The translations under genes and the position numbers were made by a program. Below the pieces are notes generated by a model, which saw only the letters and a list, made by a program, of their open reading frames with translations, was not told the origin of the DNA and made no database searches. A DNA stretch of 64,000 nucleotides, taken from assembly GCF_017875275.1 (NCBI RefSeq), contig NZ_JAGGML010000001.1, forward strand, positions 2,439,001 to 2,503,000. Reading direction: 5' to 3'. Below, in pieces: positions 60,901 to 64,000 of the stretch (position 1 is the stretch's first letter; each line of letters begins with the position of its first letter). The stretch is from Xanthobacter flavus (lineage in GTDB: Bacteria > Pseudomonadota > Alphaproteobacteria > Rhizobiales > Xanthobacteraceae).

Positions 60901-61485
60901 GGTTCGATCTTCGAACTGTTCGTGCGCGGCTTCGGCACGCTCTATTCCGACGCCGGCGGGGCCACGGGCTTCGACACCATCCAGGGCTCGGTGGGTGCGC
61001 GCTGGAAGCCCTTCTCGACCGAGAACCTGGTGTTCGAGATTTCCTATCTCTTCCCGGTTGGCCAGTTCTCGCGCAACGACATGCTGCTGCGCACCGCCTA
61101 TTCGAAGGCGGAGGGCACGGATCTTCGGGTCGACGTGGACAACTGGCGGGCCTGGCAGATCTATGCCGACTACAATTACTTCGTGAGCCAGCCGCAGACG
61201 ATCGCCACCTTCGAGGGGCGCTATGGCCACGCCTTCCGGATGGACGCGATCTCCGACCATCTGGTGTTGTGGCCCTATCTCGCCATCGGCGGTGGCTACG
61301 ACACCGGCTATGCGACGCCGTTCGCCATGGGCATCGGCCCGGGTCTCACCGCCCGCTACTGGTTCAATGAGGACGAATACACGGCGCCGCGCTCGTATCT
61401 CGACTTCACGCTCCAGTATCGCTTCAAGCTTGCGGGCGACGATCGCGCCCAGGGCATCTTCGCCGGCGCCTTCCTCTCCTACTGA
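57946..61485 (+). CDS. NfrA-like outer-membrane protein: TPR array plus C-terminal barrel
   Basis: This is a 1179-residue exported protein with signal segment GIALSLVLASSAAALTLAATPAGAQ. A Gln/Pro-rich linker and a long tetratricopeptide array (roughly residues 70-900: AIEQARKAIALVPDDLSYRVLL, AEAVASRLLAASPRDATLLVQRANL and similar) follow. Two inserted segments hold CxxxxYG(P/V)xCS pairs (KCIDTPYGPSCS and LCQPTSYGVICS). The last 230 residues (DGSIFELFVRGFGTLYSDAGG to IFAGAFLSY) match the NfrA (phage N4 receptor) C-terminal domain, a beta-barrel ending in Tyr. This plan resembles BcsC, AlgK/E and PgaA exporters. No NfrB-like synthase is near. Confidence 0.85.
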   Translation: MSTAIHFRTCLAPTLDRDRKRLSRGIALSLVLASSAAALTLAATPAGAQTQPAPQAQQPPQAQPAPQATRTPELTGAAWVAADRAYAAQRDKRYADVVTYAREALKLRPDVARLWLLLMDALDAQGKTAEAVVVGNEAIAAGITDQALTARVRSQSRVLAQEPSVAANKALEAQNPKAAIEQARKAIALVPDDLSYRVLLIYTLLADGQLDAADKAASEAIQVDPQSFLPRTLRGYVRMRLGKVAEAEQDFDAALKDEVLSGPTARDARVVMADAAIAANHPQRALKLLESVEPDAAVQARLRVARAQERNPKTVPANAAQTLPVPFQKCIDTPYGPSCSLIPATTPPGGGVSDTPGYDAALEAFGAYREGNDNLSEARIREALKENPGNAQWRRLLIDSLDRSKKYKELDVVLREAISQGDNDPALIALRAANDKRLAEPMAVQAIKDIGRGKAASAVTSARQAVERAPDALIFRIVLINALMAANQFKDAETAATGAVADNPNEPLPHILRAWLLQKTGQREEAAREFDTVLNSNLLTDLEELNYRLIAANAAMADGKPEEALKALEPLDAAKNKEVGVLRKQAEAQAKAPNAAKPALQQPAVLCQPTSYGVICSVFANPQMQAPGVAGLNPGAPGYAAATAAYAAFARKDYGTAITEARRAVDADPGNRNYQTLLLNALSSAGRYGEAEAVASRLLAASPRDATLLVQRANLRLQAKDFSGAVADYKAALGSPNLPPAQVRIVRLGLADAALNAKQPEVAIWALQPYANEDSYEVQARLGFASLALEDKEGALNAFTRAAARARTPQERMAMLTARVSVLTQLGRKDEARALFQQAYNSGALRGMKPVDLAVLASQAGEDELAYEYFSEANSRWRLRGTNLINAAYNARRTYHNAEAVDYFKSAIDEAREGKLQLDPQYLFGLRREVAELTRTWGAYASVSYGPVGVAPGSFLVPQTSNGANNTLGAGGEIYWRPPGIGYRDGSIFELFVRGFGTLYSDAGGATGFDTIQGSVGARWKPFSTENLVFEISYLFPVGQFSRNDMLLRTAYSKAEGTDLRVDVDNWRAWQIYADYNYFVSQPQTIATFEGRYGHAFRMDAISDHLVLWPYLAIGGGYDTGYATPFAMGIGPGLTARYWFNEDEYTAPRSYLDFTLQYRFKLAGDDRAQGIFAGAFLSY

Positions 61486-61522
61486 GCCGGAAGACGCAGC
61501 AAGGGTGTTGGGAAACAAGGGC

Positions 61523-61536
61523 TTGCGCCACATCAA
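61523..61536 (+). promoter_or_regulatory. FNR/FixK-type anaerobox upstream of hemN
   Basis: TTGCGCCACATCAA matches the FNR/FixK consensus TTGAT-N4-ATCAA at 8 of 10 positions; TTGCG-N4-ATCAA variants are common ahead of alphaproteobacterial hemN genes. It is 35 bp upstream of the ATG. A FixK-like protein is encoded 1.7 kb away, which makes control by it plausible. Confidence 0.65.
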
Positions 61537-61570
61537 GGCGCAAGCTCCCGAGGGGCGGCATGATCGGGGC

Positions 61571-62950
61571 ATGACCTGCCCCGATACGAACACCCTCCTC
61601 GCCCGCTACGGGCAGCCGGTGCCACGCTACACCAGCTACCCCACCGCCCCCCATTTCTCGCCCGAGGTCGATGCCGCGACCTACGCAGGCTGGCTGAAGG
61701 CGCTGCGGCCGGACGGAACGGTCTCGGTCTATATCCACGTGCCGTTCTGCGCCGAGCTGTGCCTGTATTGCGGCTGCCAGACCGCCGTTGCACGCAGCCG
61801 CACGCCGGTGAAGGCTTATGCCGACCGGCTCGTGGACGAGATCGGCCTCGTCGCCCGCCATCTTCCGGGGCGGATGACGCTTACCCATCTGCATTTCGGC
61901 GGCGGCACGCCCACCATGCTGGCGGACGAGGACTTTGCCGCGATTATGCTGGCGCTGCGGGATGTCTTCGCCTTCGCGGACGATGCCGAAATTGCCATCG
62001 AGATCGATCCGCGGGTGATGGATGCGGACAAGGTGGCGGTGCTCGCCCGGGAGGGCTTCAACCGCGCCAGCCTCGGCGTGCAGGATTTCGACCCGAAGGT
62101 GCAGGAGGCCATCGGCCGTCACCAGTCGCTGGAGGAGACGCAACAGGTCGCGGACGCGCTCCGGGCGGCCGGCATCGGCGCGCTGAACCTCGATCTCATG
62201 TATGGACTGCCGCATCAGGATCAGGCCTCCGTGCGCCGCACGGTGGAGGCGGCGCTGGCGCTCGATCCCGACCGCATCGCCGTGTTCGGCTATGCGCATG
62301 TGCCGTGGATGAAGAAGCATCAGGCCCTCATCCCCGAACAGGCCCTGCCCGGCGCGGCCGAGCGCCTCGCCCAGGCCGAGCTGGTCGCCGATATCCTGGC
62401 GGGGCACGGCTACCGGGCGGTGGGGCTCGACCATTTCGCCAAGGCGGACGACCCCATGGCGCGGCGCGCGGCCGACGGCTCGCTCAAGCGCAATTTCCAG
62501 GGCTACACCACGGATGACGCCCCGGTGCTGATCGGCTTCGGCGCCTCGGCCATCGGCGCACTGCCGCAGGGCTATGTACAGAATCTCGCCGCCACGCCCC
62601 AGTGGCACAAGGCGGTGGAGGGCGGCGCGCTGCCCATCGCGCGGGGCATCGCGGTGAGCGACGAGGACCGGCTGCGCCGCCATGTCATCGAGCGGCTCAT
62701 GTGCGACCTCGCCGTCGATCTCGATGCCGCCTGCGGGAGCCTCGGCTTCCCGCCGGACACGTTCGCGGACGAGATGGCGGCGCTGGAGCCCCTGGTCGCC
62801 GACGGCCTGGCGGTGCGGCGTGGTGGCGTGGTGGAAGTGCCGGAGGCGGCGCGGCCGTTCACCCGGGTGGTGTGCGCCGTGTTCGATGCCCGCCTTTCCG
62901 CCAGCCGGGCGGCAGCGCCGGAGAAGAAGCGGCACGCGGCCGCAGTCTAG
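61571..62950 (+). CDS. hemN: Oxygen-independent coproporphyrinogen III dehydrogenase
   Basis: The 459-residue radical-SAM enzyme decarboxylates coproporphyrinogen III under low oxygen in haem synthesis. The cluster motif is VPFCAELCLYCGC (Cys60, Cys64, Cys67, with the fourth Cys69 typical of true HemN). RYTSYPTAPHF, LHFGGGTPTMLADEDF, NRASLGVQDFDPKVQEAIGRHQ, GYAHVPWMKKHQ and GLDHFAKADDPMA are all diagnostic and separate it from HemW. Start is ATG 61571. An FNR/FixK-type box is upstream; the fixK-like gene is convergent downstream. Confidence 0.95.
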   Translation: MTCPDTNTLLARYGQPVPRYTSYPTAPHFSPEVDAATYAGWLKALRPDGTVSVYIHVPFCAELCLYCGCQTAVARSRTPVKAYADRLVDEIGLVARHLPGRMTLTHLHFGGGTPTMLADEDFAAIMLALRDVFAFADDAEIAIEIDPRVMDADKVAVLAREGFNRASLGVQDFDPKVQEAIGRHQSLEETQQVADALRAAGIGALNLDLMYGLPHQDQASVRRTVEAALALDPDRIAVFGYAHVPWMKKHQALIPEQALPGAAERLAQAELVADILAGHGYRAVGLDHFAKADDPMARRAADGSLKRNFQGYTTDDAPVLIGFGASAIGALPQGYVQNLAATPQWHKAVEGGALPIARGIAVSDEDRLRRHVIERLMCDLAVDLDAACGSLGFPPDTFADEMAALEPLVADGLAVRRGGVVEVPEAARPFTRVVCAVFDARLSASRAAAPEKKRHAAAV

Positions 62951-62958
62951 AGCACGCG

Positions 62959-62987
62959 CCGATCAGCGTGCAACGCGAGCTGATCGG
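62959..62987. repeat. Inverted repeat after hemN
   Basis: Arms CCGATCAGC (62959-62967) and GCTGATCGG (62979-62987) with an 11-nt loop, immediately after the hemN stop. No T-run follows, so it may be a weak terminator or an mRNA-end hairpin. Confidence 0.55.
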
Positions 62988-63025
62988 ATAACGCGTTCTC
63001 TATCCATAAGTGAGAGGGCGATTCA

Positions 63026-63052
63026 CCGATCAAATTGATTCAATTTGATCGG
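63026..63052. repeat. Perfect 27-bp palindrome between hemN and the regulator gene
   Basis: Arms CCGATCAAATTGA and TCAATTTGATCGG meet at a single T. It has TTGAT/ATCAA elements that recall FNR/FixK half-sites, yet the spacing differs from the standard box. It may be a hairpin between convergent genes, or a regulatory or dispersed element. Confidence 0.7.
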
Positions 63053-63130
63053 ATCGCGCTCGAGCTGCCGCATCCCCGGCTGCGATGTCAGCAGACCAGC
63101 GCTTCCGGAATCCGACCGACCTCACCTCTT

Positions 63131-63166
63131 GACGCAAAAGAAAAGGCCCGCCGGGGCCGGTGGGCC
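63131..63166 (-). terminator. Rho-independent terminator of the fixK-like gene
   Basis: On the minus strand a 10-bp stem with one mismatch (63157-63166 with 63145-63154) is followed by TTTTCTTTTGCG. It lies 60 bp after the regulator's stop codon. Confidence 0.85.
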
Positions 63167-63227
63167 GGGAGCGGGCCAAGGGGGAACGCTGCTGATCGGA
63201 GAGGATGCAGCGTGCCGGGGGAAGAAC

Positions 63228-63983
63228 TCAGGAGTTCAGGCGCTTCAGGGTCGCGCCATCGCGCAGCACCACCCGGCGCGAGGACGGCAGGGCGATGGCG
63301 GAAATCTCTTCCAGATGGGTCAGGGTCCGCGACACGGTCTCGATGGTGAGGCCGAGGAAATCGGCGATGTCCTGCCGCGACATGGGCAGCGTGACTTCGG
63401 TCCCGTTCGGACCCTGGCCGGCGCCGGCGCGCTCGGCCATGTCCAGGAGGAAGGTGGCGACCCGTTCCTGGGCGGTCTTGCGGCCCAGGACGAGAAGGTG
63501 ATTCTGCGCGCGGCCAAGCTCGGCCGCGGTCAGCGCCCACAAGGCGTGGGCGAGCTCGGTATCGTCGGAGGCGCGGGAAAAGAGGATCGAGCGCTTCACC
63601 CGGACGATCTTGCATTCGCTCACCGCCTCGGCGGAGAAGCGGTGACGGCCGGTCATTTCCCAGCCGAACACGTCGCCGGGCAGGCAGAAAGTCTCGATCT
63701 GGCGCCGGCCGTCGCCGAGCAGCTTGCAGATGCGCACCGCGCCGGACAGGACGATGTAGAGGTTTTCGGCCGGCTGATCCTCGCCGAAAATCTCCGCGTT
63801 GCGGGCGTAGCTCGCAACCACTCCGAGGCGCGCGACCACTTCGGTGGGGGTTCGCGTGTTAGCCTCCTCGGTCCAGCGATGGGCGGGCCGTGCGGAAGAC
63901 AGGGGCGCTGCGTAGGACTTGCTGTCATACGTCCGGGACTGGGCGTAGGGCTTGTGGGCGATCGCTGCTGCGGGGCTCGGCAT
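63228..63983 (-). CDS. Crp/Fnr family regulator, FixK-like
   Basis: The 251-residue regulator has a cyclic-nucleotide-binding fold (ENLYIVLSGAVRICKLLGDGRRQIETFCLPGDVFGWEMTGRHRFSAEAV) and a Crp-type helix-turn-helix (LPMSRQDIADFLGLTIETVSRTLTHLEE). The recognition helix has E-x-x-SR at about 215-219, as in FNR and FixK, which read TTGAT half-sites. The N-terminal cysteine cluster of FNR is missing, so it does not hold an oxygen-sensing 4Fe-4S centre; FixK-type is the best fit. It is convergent with hemN, whose upstream box it may bind. FixL/FixJ are not in the window. Confidence 0.88.
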   Translation of the reverse strand: MPSPAAAIAHKPYAQSRTYDSKSYAAPLSSARPAHRWTEEANTRTPTEVVARLGVVASYARNAEIFGEDQPAENLYIVLSGAVRICKLLGDGRRQIETFCLPGDVFGWEMTGRHRFSAEAVSECKIVRVKRSILFSRASDDTELAHALWALTAAELGRAQNHLLVLGRKTAQERVATFLLDMAERAGAGQGPNGTEVTLPMSRQDIADFLGLTIETVSRTLTHLEEISAIALPSSRRVVLRDGATLKRLNS

Positions 63984-64000
63984 CGGTTGACCCTTCCATC

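Noticed and set aside
57919-61593. Long minus-strand open frame opposite the NfrA-like gene
   Set aside because: Mirror frame of a TPR gene; Leu/Gly/Arg-rich with no domain, signal peptide or ribosome site.

Overview
The window is about 64 kb of high-GC (visibly well above 60%) chromosomal DNA. It reads as an alphaproteobacterium of the Hyphomicrobiales, most like the Xanthobacteraceae and relatives (Xanthobacter, Azorhizobium, Ancylobacter, Starkeya). The grounds are the aerobic cobaltochelatase pair cobS/cobT, the class A RNase P RNA, the lanthanide-type methanol dehydrogenase cluster, a FixK-type regulator next to hemN, and several small alphaproteobacterial families (DUF3422, GCG_CRPN, DUF1045). 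Placement below order level is inference. No phage, integrase, IS element, CRISPR array or tRNA was seen; horizontal input is suggested only locally, around 45.3-46.7 kb.

Layout. 0-5 kb (minus): a phytase-like protein cut by the window edge, cobT, cobS and a J-domain protein, then divergent bolA. 5-9 kb (plus): queC, gyrB, a DUF3016 protein. 8.9-11.5 kb (minus): rnpB and ligA. 11.7-13.7 kb: a three-haem cytochrome c followed by a strong terminator that touches a parS-like sequence. 13.9-18.3 kb: an unknown 100-residue protein, a TesA-type esterase, and a divergent LolD/FtsX-like ABC exporter. 18.5-25.2 kb (plus): an LTXXQ protein, two GCG_CRPN proteins, DUF3422, a hydrolase, an MBL protein, two phosphonate-associated genes without a C-P lyase, and kdsD. 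25.2-35.7 kb (minus): an amidase, a DjlA-like protein, and then a lanthanide methanol-oxidation block (SoxYZ-like carrier, CXXCW rhodanese, xoxJ, xoxG, xoxF, relay metallohydrolase) continuing into a nitrate/taurine-type ABC importer.

36-44.9 kb (minus): a Liv-type ABC transporter (livG, livH, livM, binding protein, livF) with two acyl-CoA-ligase-like genes, interrupted by two families of palindromic intergenic repeats. Facing it at 45.0 kb is an unusual open frame that joins an IclR winged helix to an acyl-CoA-synthetase-like domain with a ruined P-loop and no C-terminal subdomain. Two matching 15-bp dyads lie in the gap between it and livG. 46.9-53.4 kb (plus): a TetR regulator and liuB-liuC-liuD-liuE for leucine breakdown (liuA absent). 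53.5-61.5 kb (plus): an AlgF/AlgI/AlgJ/AlgX-like polysaccharide O-acetylation module, a terminator, and a 1179-residue NfrA-like TPR/beta-barrel protein. 61.6-64 kb: hemN with an FNR/FixK-type box upstream, and a convergent FixK-like regulator.

How the parts fit. XoxF, XoxG and XoxJ oxidise methanol in the periplasm. The SoxYZ-like, CXXCW and SoxH-like proteins form the uncharacterised 'quinoprotein relay', and the start codon of the last lies one base after the stop of the ABC ATPase gene, tying that importer to the same system. The 45.0-kb regulator chimera is the best candidate for something undescribed: a DNA-binding domain attached to what looks like a dead ligase core, beside a transporter operon that itself carries two ligase-family genes.
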